Counted from the first letter of the stretch, positions 38,473 to 49,725 are shown. The stretch: DNA of 64,000 bases from Phycisphaerales bacterium (GCA_014238965.1 JABAAC010000091.1:1-64000); one strand, 5' to 3'. Translations and numbers: made by a program. The notes: generated from the sequence alone by a model not told the origin.

Positions 38473-39372
38473 ATGGCACTTTCAAAAACCGCACTCGCAA
38501 CCCTCGCCGGATCCGCCCTACTGGGCACAACTGCAATCGCATCAGCTCAGAACAGTTGCTCTGGCAACAACCTGCGACCCGTCGGTGCAACACCTAGCGG
38601 CGTCAGTTGCTCAAGCAGCAACACCATCTCTCTTGAACAACAGCCCGGCCAAAACCCGGTGCTCCTCATCAATGGCCAACGCGTCGATGACAGCAACATA
38701 GAACTCGCACCTGACGGACGCATTTTCGTCCGTGACGGCAATGGCAATCGCGTTGATGTATTTGCCCAACTGGGCCCGATGATCAACAACGGTTTTGGTG
38801 CAATGCCCACATCCGTGGCTGCCTCCAACGCCAATTGGTCAGCGCAACAGTACGCAGCCAAACCAGTCATCGGCGTACGCCTGCAACGGGTGACACCTGG
38901 CCTCGCCGCACATTTGGGACTCGCGCAAGGCACCGGCCTGCTCATCGCAGGCGTACATCCTGACCTGCCCGCCGCCCAAGCAGGGCTCCAGCAATGGGAT
39001 GTCATCACGAATGTCGGGGGAACCCCAGTGAGTTCTGCCGACGGCCTCACTGCGATGTTGTCACAAGTTGAACCAGGGACGGGCATCACAATCGACTGCA
39101 TCCGCCACGGCGTTGCAACGACCATAACCGTTGCCCCAACAATGGTGGACATCCCCGCGCAGCAGGCACAAGCATGGCCTGCCGCCCCACGTAACCCACG
39201 TGAATTGCAGGCCATGATCAATGCGACGATGCAAAGGAACCCCGCTGGCAACGTACAACACAAAGCTTGGCCCGGCACCGGCACACAGCAACTGAAGGCC
39301 ATCCCCACGCCCCCTGTAGGCAGCGCACAACGCCAGCAACTCTTGCAGGGCGGGTCCAAAAACGCGATCTGA
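38473..39372 (+). CDS. Secreted PDZ-domain protein
   Basis: AGGAGG RBS; signal peptide MALSKTALATLAGSALLGTTAIASAQ; PDZ core GLAQGTGLLIAGVHPDLPAAQAGLQQWDVITNVGGTPV. Confidence 0.88.
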   Translation: MALSKTALATLAGSALLGTTAIASAQNSCSGNNLRPVGATPSGVSCSSSNTISLEQQPGQNPVLLINGQRVDDSNIELAPDGRIFVRDGNGNRVDVFAQLGPMINNGFGAMPTSVAASNANWSAQQYAAKPVIGVRLQRVTPGLAAHLGLAQGTGLLIAGVHPDLPAAQAGLQQWDVITNVGGTPVSSADGLTAMLSQVEPGTGITIDCIRHGVATTITVAPTMVDIPAQQAQAWPAAPRNPRELQAMINATMQRNPAGNVQHKAWPGTGTQQLKAIPTPPVGSAQRQQLLQGGSKNAI

Positions 39373-39424
39373 TCACAAACGACCTACGAACCCACAGATT
39401 GATCGTGAAGATCGATCAAACAAG

Positions 39425-39452
39425 AGACCCCGGCCATGGAAGGCCGGGGTCT
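39425..39452 (+). terminator. Intrinsic terminator, probably bidirectional between convergent genes
   Basis: 11-bp perfect stem AGACCCCGGCC / GGCCGGGGTCT, loop ATGGAA, followed by TTCGTTAT. Confidence 0.8.
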
Positions 39453-39483
39453 TTCGTTATGAATCAACTCATGTATCGAAACG

Positions 39484-42375
39484 CTATTGGCAGCCGAAGT
39501 CGCCAATGACAATCAGCAGGTCATCGACATCTGTGGTGCCATCGCCGGTGACATCGCCACCGGCTGTGCCCCACCCTGCAAGCAGCGCGAGAACGTCATC
39601 TGCACCAACAGCACCATCACCGTTGATGTCACCAGGGCATGCAGGCTCTGAATCGCAATCTGGCCGCAACAAAGTGATGGCATCGATACCTGCTTCAACG
39701 ACTGATCCGCTTGCAGCTGCATCGGACGTCGTAAACCGCAACCGGAAGTTCGACGTGGGCTGATAGCCCGGCAGTGCATCAAGCACCCACTCCTTTACGT
39801 ACCAACCACCCGACACTTCGGGGCCGCTGGGCCCAACTGTCTCAACAGTTGTCCAATTGGCTCCACCATTGAAGGATGCCTGGACTACGAAGGTGTCCGT
39901 ATTCGGCGATGCACCGGAATCGTTGGAGAACCAACGGGCATAACTCACGCTGCAGCCAGGCTCAGACGCATCCATATTCGGCGACTCCAACACAGCCGTG
40001 CCATCGTCAACGTCGCTGTTACAACTGTTAGCCGAACTATTGTCGGTCAGTGCACAACGATTGTTGCCGTCATAGTCCGTAGGCGGATCACCACGGTTGC
40101 AATTTACTGGTACGCCAAAGTTCCACAGCCCATCGGCAGCAGTGCCGCTTGTTGACCATCCATCATTGGTGCCAAAGTTCTCATCGAACGTAATGACGGG
40201 TGGGCCATCGGCATGTTGAGCGTTGTATGCGCTGCCCGCTCCAGAAGAGGGCAGATTGATTTGCACGCCAGATGACGTATTTGCCGAGAAGTAGTAACTC
40301 GATGATTCGCCACACTCAGCTGGGGGAATGTACGCATCAAAGTCATCGCCACCAGCAGCCATCATTGAGAATGACTCCCAGACACCCGACTGATTGACGT
40401 ACAAACGGACGCTATCGGAAAGCAGTGAGCCAGAGAGTTCTTCTACACGCAGACGGATATAGGTTCCTACGCCACTTGTTGCCAGATTGTCTGGTTGGCC
40501 ATCCGGCAACGACAAGCCCAACAGAGCAAGCTCAGGCGTGTCAATGCCATGGGTGCCAAACGCCGCAGCGATTTGAGAAAAGTGTGGCGTGCCATTGTCG
40601 ATGTTGCCGTCGGTGTCATCAATCGTTAGATAGTCGATGGCAAGGGCCGCATTGATTGATGTTCCCGAGTGCAGGGGCATTGTGTTAATGGCCACGCTTC
40701 GAACAACATCCATACCTGCTGCGTCGCCAAAGCCACCCATATTGTTCATGAAGTCCCATACGACGCCGGAGATCAACTGCCCGCAAGCGTGAATCGCACT
40801 GCCGCAAGAGGAACAACCACTCGCGGAGTATTGGCAACTATTGTCAGCATTGCGAATGCCATTGTTGCAATCGTTGCTGTAGAAACCCCGAGCCAATTTA
40901 GGATCACCTGTCAGGATGACGCCCCACACGTCGCCATACCCCTCGCCGTACTCACCTTGTCCTGACCCGGCGCACGACACGCCATGATGGCCATACTCAT
41001 GGTGCACTACAACTGAGAAACCAAGGTTGTTGCAGCCGCCACCTGATTGGTAGAAATTGATCGAGGAGTAATCGTAGTAAGCATTGCAACTCCCGCTGAC
41101 ATTGACGTTGCACGGGAAGTTCGTCTGCCCAGCAATGACCGGGAATGACGGGCTGTACTGCAGAACCAGATCACGTATTCGATTCGCTTCGAGATACGTG
41201 TTCGTTTGCGCTGTAACGGCTTCTGTCGGCGACGGGTTGTAGGTGATGGTGATATCGCTACCGGAGGCACCATTGGCCGAAGCACTTGCCTCGGAGCCCG
41301 CTGAGTTGTTCATGTTGAAATACAGACCATCAATGGTGCCGCCGAAACTGGTGGATCCCCCATCGTGAGGATGGCTAAAGTTGCCGTTCGCATCGGTATA
41401 GACCGTCGATCCACCTCCGGTGACGGCCGCATACGGCAATCCCTGGTAGATCTCATTGCTGCACGCTGAGGCTGCCGTGTCTCCCGTTGTATAGGCACGG
41501 ACTTGGCCAGACACATCACTGACCAATACCGGAGCGAGAGCTGCCACTGCTGGTGAGCCATGAAAACAATTGAGAATCTGGTCTTCCTCATACAGAACGT
41601 CACCGGACTGGGCGTCCACGACGAAGCGAAATCGAACATGCCCTTCGGGTACGGCTGGGGAGCCCGCTTCTGCAATGAACTCAATGCCCATCACAGGCGA
41701 TGCCGAATCGTTGTCGTAACCAGCAAAGACGACTAGCCGGGATGAGTCGATGATCATCGCATCTGCGCCAACAAGCTCTTGAGCGAGACTTTGAACTCGT
41801 GCGTGCGACAACAGGCTTGCGCTTGGACGAGTGACTTGGAAGCCAGTCATGTCGCGCAAGTCAGCGGCGGCTAGGACAACTGGGTTGCCACTAGTGTTCC
41901 GCGTGAGCAGTGTCAGCCTGCCCTCAAAGACTGGAACGCCTTGGCAGTACTGGCTGAAGTAGACAGCGTTAAATCGCATTGAGCCATCGGCATCAACGAC
42001 CAACGGCAGGACGACATCGCCCGAAGGCAACACGCCACCTTCTACAAGATCACGGCTATCAAGATTCCAGATGCCAGCCCACTGGTCGGCCCAGTTATGC
42101 GCGCTGTCAAGAGGGGTTGCACCAAATCCAACGGGCCGACCGTACACACGCTGGACTCGACCATCTGGGCCGTACCACGCACGGACTCCAGGGTTCTGAT
42201 TAACCAATCGTTGCAGCGAGCCTGCCGGTGTGGCATTGTCCTCGTTAAACCACCCAGGCTTCGTTGTAGACCCTGGATCGGCGAGCGCCATCCCCGGAGC
42301 AATAATGACGGGGGCAATCATCACAGTGGCGGCCAAAGCGACGAATCCGGAGGTCACTGCGGACAGCATCTTCAT
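39484..42375 (-). CDS. Secreted M36 (fungalysin)-like metallopeptidase with dockerin-type C-terminus
   Basis: FTP-like N-term propeptide, VVVHHEYGHHGVSCAGSGQGEYGEGYGDVWGVI active site, C-term CPGDINGDGAVGADDVLALLAGWGTAGGDVTGDGTTDVDDLLIVIGDFGCQ; start at MKMLSAVTSGF. Confidence 0.85.
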   Translation of the reverse strand: MKMLSAVTSGFVALAATVMIAPVIIAPGMALADPGSTTKPGWFNEDNATPAGSLQRLVNQNPGVRAWYGPDGRVQRVYGRPVGFGATPLDSAHNWADQWAGIWNLDSRDLVEGGVLPSGDVVLPLVVDADGSMRFNAVYFSQYCQGVPVFEGRLTLLTRNTSGNPVVLAAADLRDMTGFQVTRPSASLLSHARVQSLAQELVGADAMIIDSSRLVVFAGYDNDSASPVMGIEFIAEAGSPAVPEGHVRFRFVVDAQSGDVLYEEDQILNCFHGSPAVAALAPVLVSDVSGQVRAYTTGDTAASACSNEIYQGLPYAAVTGGGSTVYTDANGNFSHPHDGGSTSFGGTIDGLYFNMNNSAGSEASASANGASGSDITITYNPSPTEAVTAQTNTYLEANRIRDLVLQYSPSFPVIAGQTNFPCNVNVSGSCNAYYDYSSINFYQSGGGCNNLGFSVVVHHEYGHHGVSCAGSGQGEYGEGYGDVWGVILTGDPKLARGFYSNDCNNGIRNADNSCQYSASGCSSCGSAIHACGQLISGVVWDFMNNMGGFGDAAGMDVVRSVAINTMPLHSGTSINAALAIDYLTIDDTDGNIDNGTPHFSQIAAAFGTHGIDTPELALLGLSLPDGQPDNLATSGVGTYIRLRVEELSGSLLSDSVRLYVNQSGVWESFSMMAAGGDDFDAYIPPAECGESSSYYFSANTSSGVQINLPSSGAGSAYNAQHADGPPVITFDENFGTNDGWSTSGTAADGLWNFGVPVNCNRGDPPTDYDGNNRCALTDNSSANSCNSDVDDGTAVLESPNMDASEPGCSVSYARWFSNDSGASPNTDTFVVQASFNGGANWTTVETVGPSGPEVSGGWYVKEWVLDALPGYQPTSNFRLRFTTSDAAASGSVVEAGIDAITLLRPDCDSEPACPGDINGDGAVGADDVLALLAGWGTAGGDVTGDGTTDVDDLLIVIGDFGCQ

Positions 42376-42571
42376 AGTCAATCTCTCGCTTCTCCCTCCC
42401 CAGGGAACACTTGTATGAGACACGGGTGCTGGGATCTGATACGTAATGGTGGCCTCATACGATGCATCAATCAAGTGTTCTGGCGACAGATTCGGGGGGC
42501 ATTTGCCATGCAACGGGCGGACAGTGACAAAAACGTGCGTTTCTGACGCGGCAGGGCACTATCCTGCGACC

Positions 42572-43735
42572 ATGTCCCCAACAGGCACGCTTGCCACCCA
42601 CCCGTCATCTGCCTCAGCTTCGCTTTGGCGAAGCGAAATGGCCCTCTTCGCTTCGATCATCACCCTGATTGTGTTCTTGTGCTTCGGTGGCAACTGGCTC
42701 ACGGCCCCTATCGACAACCCAGTGCAATCGGTCATCTTGTTTGGCTGGTTATTCACAGTCGTGCTCTGGTCGGCCTTTTCGGTCGTCCGCCATGCTGAAG
42801 CCTTGGCCCACCTGCTGGGGGAACCTCTTGGCACGCTCATTCTCACGCTGTCAGTGATTGGGATCGAAGTGGTCATGATCTCAAGCATCATGCTTGCGGG
42901 CGACAACAACCCGTCACTGGCGAGAGAAACGATGTTCGGCGTCCTCATGATCGTGATGAACCTGCTCGTTGGCCTGACGTTGCTTATTGGTGGCCTGCGG
43001 CATCATGAACAGATGTTCAACTTACAAGGTGCTGGGGCCTATCTCGCAGTCATCTTGCCCTTGGCAGCGCTTGGATTGATCTTGCCGACGTTCACTACAT
43101 CTACCCCCGACGCATCAGTCTCAACGCTGCTGGCATGGTTCCTAGGCATTGCGTGCATCCTGCTCTATGGCATCTTCCTGGGCATTCAAACTATGCGACA
43201 TCGCGGCTGGTTTCTGCCGCCACAAGTTGAAGGGCCCGCGGGCACACACGACTTCGAGCAAGAACACCCGCATATGGAAATCCGCAGCGTCAAAGTACAT
43301 GCCTTCTTACTTGTGGCAACGATGATTCCAATTGTGTTGCTCGCAAAGTTTCTCGCGCAGTTTCTAGATGTGGGCATTGAAGTGGCCGGTTTCCCTGCAG
43401 CGGCTGCTGGCCTTGTTGTTGCACTATTGGTCTTAACCCCGGAAGGACTTGGCGCAGTGCGGAGCGCATGGAACGACCATCTCATGCGTTCTGTCAACAT
43501 CTGCCTTGGTTCTGCGCTGGCGACCATTGGCCTGACGATCCCAGCGGTGCTTGCGGTCGCTGCCATATCTGGCCGCACACTTGAACTTGGGCTGCACAGT
43601 GTCGACATGCTATTGCTTGTGGTGACGTTGGCCGTGTCGATGATCACGTTTGGCGGGGGCCGCACCAACATTCTTCAGGGGGCAGTCCATCTAGTCCTGT
43701 TCATGGCTTATGTGGTCTTGATTTTTGACTTCTGA
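42572..43735 (+). CDS. chaA: Calcium/proton (CaCA-type) antiporter, ChaA-like
   Basis: About 387 aa; HLLGEPLGTLILTLSVIGIEVVMISSIM and LLVLTPEGLGAVRSAWNDHLMRSVNICLGSALATIGLTIP motifs. Confidence 0.9.
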   Translation: MSPTGTLATHPSSASASLWRSEMALFASIITLIVFLCFGGNWLTAPIDNPVQSVILFGWLFTVVLWSAFSVVRHAEALAHLLGEPLGTLILTLSVIGIEVVMISSIMLAGDNNPSLARETMFGVLMIVMNLLVGLTLLIGGLRHHEQMFNLQGAGAYLAVILPLAALGLILPTFTTSTPDASVSTLLAWFLGIACILLYGIFLGIQTMRHRGWFLPPQVEGPAGTHDFEQEHPHMEIRSVKVHAFLLVATMIPIVLLAKFLAQFLDVGIEVAGFPAAAAGLVVALLVLTPEGLGAVRSAWNDHLMRSVNICLGSALATIGLTIPAVLAVAAISGRTLELGLHSVDMLLLVVTLAVSMITFGGGRTNILQGAVHLVLFMAYVVLIFDF

Positions 43736-44110
43736 CAGGTCCATGACGCACATTGCGGGCCCAGTTCTTGCCTGACTTGATAATCAAGGGCGACTCAACA
43801 GGCCTGAACCACCTCGGTCGACGTACGCAACACATAAGCGGCCTCTTACGCTCCATTAGGCGTGCAACCAGTCCTTCTTCATGGCCTCCTTGGACAGGCA
43901 CCATGCACCTTCAATTGAACCTGTGGGAGGCGATGCAATTGGTGCGTCGTCTGCGGGCGGCAGGTGAATGTTCCGCGGCGTCACTGCAGCAGCTATTCGG
44001 TCGATGCTAGCACTTGCATTCGGCCTAAGACAACGGAAACGTCACGTGGCCTGCTAGCATCGCCATAGTCCAACGAAAATCCCGTTTGGACACCGAGGAA
44101 CAAAGCACGC

Positions 44111-45871
44111 ATGGCCAAGACACTCAGTGATCAGGTACTCGAAACACTTAAATCCATCGGGGTGCGCCGAATCTTCGGCATTCCGGGGGACACCATTGAC
44201 ACGCTCATGGAGAGCCTGCGTGTTGAGGATGATGTTGAATTCGTTGTGTGCCGTCACGAAGCCAATGCTGCATTCATGGCCTCAGGTGAAGCGCGGGTCT
44301 CCGGCGGGCTAGGGGTTGCCGTGGCGTGCCAAGGGCCCGGCACGAACAATCTCATTAACGGGCTTGCCGATGCCGCGGGAGATCGTATTCCGATCTTGTG
44401 CATTACCGGCCAGGTCGACAGCAACCACATTGGCTCGGGCATGCCTCAAGAGTCGAGTCAACTGAAACTGCTCGATGAACTCACCGTATTCAATGCCGAA
44501 GCCCGAACTCCGATCAACTTAATAGAGTTGCTCCACATTGCCATCAATGCTGCCTTGACCAAGCGGGGCGTGGCGCACATCTCAGTGCCCTCAGACGTCA
44601 TGCTTGAATCTGCGGTGCACTACCCGTTGCCTGTCCCGGTCACTGCACATGATTCTGAATGTGTGCCCTCGGACAATGTCCTGCAGGAGGCGGCCGAGGC
44701 GATCGCTGCATCAAAAAAGCCAGCCATTCTGTATGGAGCAGGCGCTCGTTCCGCCGCAGCTGAGGTTGTTGCGCTGTCGGAAAAATTACAGGCGCCCCTG
44801 CTGCACACGACGCGTTCTAAGGACATCATCGATAACAACCATGACAACGTGCTTGGTGGCATTGGCATCATGGGCAACCACCCAGCGAATCACGCCATGC
44901 ATAAGGCAGACTTGCTGATCATTGTTGGGTGCAACTTCGCGTGGCGGCAGTTCTACCCTTCAGGTGTTCCAATCGTAAAGATTGACATCGACCCGGAGCA
45001 CCTTGCAACACATATTCCGGTGACACACCCAGTGCTCGCTTCGGCTCAACCAGCTGTGCAGGGGCTGCTTGATCGACTCGACGATCGCACCGATGACCGG
45101 TTCCTTAAGAAGTCACGTAAACCTCTGGTCAAACTGATTGACGACTTCGTCTTTAAAGCCAAAGCAACCAAGCCCGACAAGCCAGTCCACCCCGCGGCGA
45201 TTATGGATGCCATTGCCAAGACGATGGATGACGACGCGATCATCTGCGGCGACTCTGGCTCGACGACAATTTGGTTCAACAACGCCGTCCGCATCACCGA
45301 GAAGCAGCGGTTTATCTGGAGTGCAAATCTCGCCACGCTCGGCGGGGGCATGCCACAGGCCATCGGCGCATCGTTTGCCGCACCTGATCGGCAGGTCATC
45401 ATGATCGGCGGCGATGGGGGCTTCCAAATGTCGATTCAAGACCTCGTCACGGCGGCGATGTATGCCCGACCGATCAAGTGTTTCATTCTCAACAACGGGT
45501 GCTACAAGTTCATTGAATTTGAAGAAGCCAGCCATGATGGCAATGTTGCTTCGGGCACCCGATTCTTAAACCCGGACTACGCCGCTCTTGCCGAAGCATG
45601 CCATTGCAAGGGCATTTCAGTGAAAAATTACGATGACTTAGGGCCAGCCGTAGAAGCCGCGCTTGCCCATGACGGCCCGGTCGTCGTGGATTGCAATACC
45701 GATCCTGACGCGCTCATGATCCCGCCAGCTGTCACGCCTCACATGGCGGCAAATTACATCAAGAGTGAAATCAAGAGTTGGTTTGCGAAACCCTCACCGG
45801 AAGTCGTGCGCCTCGCTGCAGAAGCTGAAACGGAAAGCAACCGACTCCACCGTGAGGCTGCTGGCGACTAA
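44111..45871 (+). CDS. Thiamine-pyrophosphate enzyme (pyruvate oxidase / acetolactate synthase-like)
   Basis: 586 aa; RIFGIPGDTIDTLMESL, CRHEANAAFMASGEAR, GPGTNNLINGLADA, TPP motif GDGGFQMSIQDLVTAAMYARPIKCFILNN. Confidence 0.9.
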   Translation: MAKTLSDQVLETLKSIGVRRIFGIPGDTIDTLMESLRVEDDVEFVVCRHEANAAFMASGEARVSGGLGVAVACQGPGTNNLINGLADAAGDRIPILCITGQVDSNHIGSGMPQESSQLKLLDELTVFNAEARTPINLIELLHIAINAALTKRGVAHISVPSDVMLESAVHYPLPVPVTAHDSECVPSDNVLQEAAEAIAASKKPAILYGAGARSAAAEVVALSEKLQAPLLHTTRSKDIIDNNHDNVLGGIGIMGNHPANHAMHKADLLIIVGCNFAWRQFYPSGVPIVKIDIDPEHLATHIPVTHPVLASAQPAVQGLLDRLDDRTDDRFLKKSRKPLVKLIDDFVFKAKATKPDKPVHPAAIMDAIAKTMDDDAIICGDSGSTTIWFNNAVRITEKQRFIWSANLATLGGGMPQAIGASFAAPDRQVIMIGGDGGFQMSIQDLVTAAMYARPIKCFILNNGCYKFIEFEEASHDGNVASGTRFLNPDYAALAEACHCKGISVKNYDDLGPAVEAALAHDGPVVVDCNTDPDALMIPPAVTPHMAANYIKSEIKSWFAKPSPEVVRLAAEAETESNRLHREAAGD

Positions 45872-45883
45872 CGCCATTTCTAC

Positions 45884-46474
45884 TTAACAATCGCCCCATG
45901 CTGAGATCACCAGCAGGATGTCTTCGACATCTGTTACGCCGTCGCCGTTGGCATCTCCGCCCTCAGCACCGCCCCAAAACGCAAGCACGCGCAGCATATC
46001 GTCAACGCCCACCATGCCATCGCCTGACACATCGCCGGGACAGTGCTCAGCATTGAGATCAAGCGGCCCCGGACCAGACACCAGAATGTCGGTGGCCTGA
46101 GGCGTCGCAAAAACGAGCCCACTGAGGACCAACTCGCCAAGGCTCACGGGCACATCGACAGTGATGAGGTGCGTCGGGGTGCCAAGAGGGGGAATGAGGG
46201 CTGTTGGATCCGATGTAAAGCACAGGACAATGTGGGGCTCGACGTACACCTGCCAGCCCAGTTCCTCGACCTCGCCTCCTCCCGCTGCGAGAAATGCAGA
46301 TGCATCGCAATCGAATTGGAATCCCGCGAGGTACTCATCGCTCTGCCAAAACAGTTGGGCAGATGCAACACCCTCGACCGTTGCCACCTCACCCCAAGAC
46401 AACACGCCCTCGCCAGAGGCCACGCCGCAGAGTCCTGCAACCAACACAAGTTCTTTCAGGATCCGCATCTCCAT
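45884..46474 (-). CDS. Small secreted protein with dockerin-type C-terminal repeat
   Basis: Signal [22 protein letters not shown]-term [52 protein letters not shown]. Confidence 0.83.
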   Translation of the reverse strand: MEMRILKELVLVAGLCGVASGEGVLSWGEVATVEGVASAQLFWQSDEYLAGFQFDCDASAFLAAGGGEVEELGWQVYVEPHIVLCFTSDPTALIPPLGTPTHLITVDVPVSLGELVLSGLVFATPQATDILVSGPGPLDLNAEHCPGDVSGDGMVGVDDMLRVLAFWGGAEGGDANGDGVTDVEDILLVISAWGDC

Positions 46475-46608
46475 CAGAGTGTCATTGCCCACTTGACTCA
46501 CGTCAAGGACTAAATTACACCTCCCCTTTGGGCAGGGCACCAATACCCGCCCGCAAAAGGCCTGCTAGGCTGCCCATGGGCACAGTGCCCAGGAGCTCTC
46601 TGCCTCAG

Positions 46609-48174
46609 ATGAAGATCGGTATTCCCCGCGAAGTGCACCCCGAGGAACGCCGCGTAGCGGTGGTTCCTGCCACGTTACAGCGACTGCAAGGCCTAGGCTT
46701 TGAAGTGCTCGTGCAATCTGGTGCCGGCGACGGCTCCAACGCTAAGAACGCCAAGTACGCAGAGATGGGCGCGACGATTGTCGAGGACGCCAATGCGTTG
46801 TGGTCGCAGAGCGACATCATCCTCAAGGTTCAGCCGCCCACACCTGCCGAGATCCCACTGATTCGCCCCGGGACCGTGCTCATCTCATTCATCAACCCAG
46901 CCGATGACAGCGAGCGAGTACAAGCACTTGCTTCATCGGGTGCAAGTGTGCTCGCGATGGATCAGGTGCCGCGAATCAGCCGGGCGCAAAAACTCGATGC
47001 CCTGAGTGCGATGGCGAATATCGCGGGCTACAAGGCCGTCATCGAATGCGCACACCACTTTGGACGTTTCTTTGCAGGACAAATGACCGCTGCAGGCAAG
47101 GTCCCCCCCGCAAAGATGCTCGTCATTGGTGGTGGCGTTGCAGGGCTCGCAGCAATTACGGCAGCCAAATCGCTCGGAGCAATTGTGCGTGGGTTCGATA
47201 CGCGGCTTGCTGTAAAAGAACAAGTTGAGAGCCTTGGTGGCGAGTTCCTGATGCTGGACTTTGAAGAGTCCGGCGAGGGCTCTGGTGGCTATGCCAAGGT
47301 GATGTCTGACGCCTTTCTTGAAGCTGAGCGAAAGCTCTTTGCTGAACAAGCCATCGACGTTGACATGATTGTCACGACTGCGAACATCCCCGGCCGAGAA
47401 GCGCCGAAACTGATCACTGCAGGCATGGTTGAGAGCATGCGAGAAGGCTCCGTGATTGTTGACCTTGCCGCGGAACGCGGCGGCAACTGCGTACTGACCG
47501 AGCCCGGAGAGATCATCGAACACCACGGGGTGACGATTCTTGGATGGACAGATCTCCCTGGTCGGATGCCCGCGCTTTCTAGCAAGCTGTATGGCAATAC
47601 CCTTGCAGCGATGGTTGAAGAACTCGGGGGCAACGACGCATTCAACCTTGATATGGATAACGAGGTCATTCGAGGCGCAATGATCTCGCACGATGGTGAA
47701 GTTGTCTGGCCACCTCCAAAGCCCACCGCCCCGACAACCGAAAAGGACTACTCCAAAGACTTCGGCAAGAGGCCCAATGAAGAGTCTGCAGAAAACACGG
47801 CCGCCGCCAATGAGCCCAGCGCACCCTCAAGCAACATTGGCATGGTTGCAACGCTCATTGGCGTTACCGCCTTGATGCTGTGCATCGGCCTGTGGGCCCC
47901 CGCTGACTTCACAATGCACTTCACCGTGTTCGTACTGGCCTGTTTCGTGGGGTGGCAGTTGGTGTGGAACGTGACGCCTGCGTTGCACACGCCATTGATG
48001 AGTATCACCAACGCCGTCAGCGGCATCATTATTCTCGGTGGCTTGCTGCACCTGTCGGTTGACTCAACAACGGCTGCAGTCGTGCTTGGTGCCCTTGCCG
48101 TTTTCTTTGCCACAATCAACATTGTTGGCGGGTTTCTGGTCACGCGCCGGATGCTCGCCATGTTCAGGAAGTAA
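46609..48174 (+). CDS. pntA: NAD(P) transhydrogenase subunit alpha
   Basis: [56 protein letters not shown]-terminal TM domain. Confidence 0.95.
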   Translation: MKIGIPREVHPEERRVAVVPATLQRLQGLGFEVLVQSGAGDGSNAKNAKYAEMGATIVEDANALWSQSDIILKVQPPTPAEIPLIRPGTVLISFINPADDSERVQALASSGASVLAMDQVPRISRAQKLDALSAMANIAGYKAVIECAHHFGRFFAGQMTAAGKVPPAKMLVIGGGVAGLAAITAAKSLGAIVRGFDTRLAVKEQVESLGGEFLMLDFEESGEGSGGYAKVMSDAFLEAERKLFAEQAIDVDMIVTTANIPGREAPKLITAGMVESMREGSVIVDLAAERGGNCVLTEPGEIIEHHGVTILGWTDLPGRMPALSSKLYGNTLAAMVEELGGNDAFNLDMDNEVIRGAMISHDGEVVWPPPKPTAPTTEKDYSKDFGKRPNEESAENTAAANEPSAPSSNIGMVATLIGVTALMLCIGLWAPADFTMHFTVFVLACFVGWQLVWNVTPALHTPLMSITNAVSGIIILGGLLHLSVDSTTAAVVLGALAVFFATINIVGGFLVTRRMLAMFRK

Positions 48175-48183
48175 TTCACCCTC

Positions 48184-49581
48184 GTGCCTGCAAACCTCGC
48201 CACAATCATCTACCTCGCCGCTGCGGTGCTATTCATGCTCAGCCTCGGTGGACTGTCTCGCCAAGAGACAGCCCGGCGTGGCACATTGTGTGGCATCGTT
48301 GGCATGGTGCTCGCCCTCGTAACGAGCATTTGGAGTGAATCCGTAGGGCTGTACGGCATTGTCGCATTGGCCATGGTGCCTTCAGTACTCATCGGTGCTG
48401 GGCTGGCCATGCGCGTGCAAATGACGGGCATGCCGCAACTCGTGGCCTTGTTGCACTCATTCGTCGGTGCCGCCGCCGTGTTGGTGGGCTTTGCGTCCTA
48501 CCTAGACCCGGGCCCACTTGAAGGCGCTGCGTTGCTGGTGCATCACATCGAGGTGTACATCGGCGTTGGCATTGGCGCGATCACCTTCACTGGCTCAATC
48601 ATCGCCTGCCTGAAACTCCATGGCTCCATGTCGGGCAAGCCACTACTGATTCCTGGCCGGCATGCATTGAATGTGCTTGTCCTCCTGACAACGATTGGCT
48701 TGGGTATTTGGATGGTGACCACCCACGATCACGCCACAGGCATCGTCCTGCTGGGGATCGCCACGGTGCTGACCTCGCTCCTGGGTATCCACATGGTCAT
48801 GGCCATCGGCGGGGCAGACATGCCTGTCGTGGTGTCGATGTTGAACTCCTATTCAGGTTGGGCCGCAGCGGCAGCAGGCTTCATGCTCGGTAATGACTTG
48901 CTCATCATTACCGGCGCACTTGTGGGCAGCAGTGGCGCGATCTTGTCACTCATCATGTGCCGCGGCATGAATCGGTCGCTGGCCAACGTCATTCTCGGTG
49001 GATTCGGAACCGATGGTGGTGGCGGGCCGGCTGCTGATATGCCTGAAGGCGAAGTCCAGCCCATGGATGCAGTCGACGCCGCAACACTCATGCACAACGC
49101 CTCGAGTGTTGTCATCGTGCCTGGTTACGGCATGGCAGTTGCGCAGGCCCAGCACGCACTCGCTGGCGTGACGCAGATGCTTCGTGACAACAACGTCACT
49201 GTGCGATTCGCCATTCACCCCGTCGCCGGACGGCTTCCAGGTCACATGAACGTGCTGCTTGCCGAAGCGGGTATTCCCTACGATATCGTCATGGAAATGG
49301 ACGAGATCAACGACGATCTGCCCGACACCGACGTCGTGCTCGTCATCGGCGCCAATGACATCGTCAACCCTAGCGCAGAAGATGACCCCAACAGCCCCAT
49401 CGCGGGCATGCCTGTCTTGCAGGTGTGGAAGAGCGGCACCGTCGTCGTCATGAAACGCAGCATGGGCACTGGCTATGCCGGTGTCGGGAATCCGCTGTTC
49501 TTCAAAGACAACACGCGCATGCTCTTTGGCGATGCCAAAGCGAGCGTCGACGCCATTGCATCGGCCATCAGTGCGGAGTGA
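48184..49581 (+). CDS. pntB: NAD(P) transhydrogenase subunit beta
   Basis: GTG start; 465 aa; [66 protein letters not shown]. Confidence 0.96.
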   Translation: MPANLATIIYLAAAVLFMLSLGGLSRQETARRGTLCGIVGMVLALVTSIWSESVGLYGIVALAMVPSVLIGAGLAMRVQMTGMPQLVALLHSFVGAAAVLVGFASYLDPGPLEGAALLVHHIEVYIGVGIGAITFTGSIIACLKLHGSMSGKPLLIPGRHALNVLVLLTTIGLGIWMVTTHDHATGIVLLGIATVLTSLLGIHMVMAIGGADMPVVVSMLNSYSGWAAAAAGFMLGNDLLIITGALVGSSGAILSLIMCRGMNRSLANVILGGFGTDGGGGPAADMPEGEVQPMDAVDAATLMHNASSVVIVPGYGMAVAQAQHALAGVTQMLRDNNVTVRFAIHPVAGRLPGHMNVLLAEAGIPYDIVMEMDEINDDLPDTDVVLVIGANDIVNPSAEDDPNSPIAGMPVLQVWKSGTVVVMKRSMGTGYAGVGNPLFFKDNTRMLFGDAKASVDAIASAISAE

Positions 49582-49605
49582 TCAAGGGGTTCGAAAATCG
49601 AACAA

Positions 49606-49678
49606 TGGAGCCGATCGGGCTTGAACCGACGACCTCCTGCATGCCATGCAGGCGCTCTCCCAACTGAGCTACGGCCCC
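49606..49678 (-). tRNA. tRNA-Ala (anticodon GGC)
   Basis: 73 nt minus-strand cloverleaf GGGGCCGTAGCTCAGTTGGGAGAGCGCCTGCATGGCATGCAGGAGGTCGTCGGTTCAAGCCCGATCGGCTCCA; anticodon loop ATGGCAT in stem CCTGC/GCAGG; no encoded CCA. Confidence 0.95.
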
Positions 49679-49725
49679 TGAATATCTATTGAATTGTCGA
49701 GCGAACAGTCTAGCGAATGAACAAC

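Noticed and set aside
43903-44010. 35-aa ORF MHLQLNLWEAMQLVRRLRAAGECSAASLQQLFGRC upstream of the TPP enzyme
   Set aside because: Too short, with no supporting conservation; could be a leader peptide but cannot be supported from sequence alone.
46933-47726. 252-aa minus-strand ORF
   Set aside because: Antisense to the well-supported pntA.
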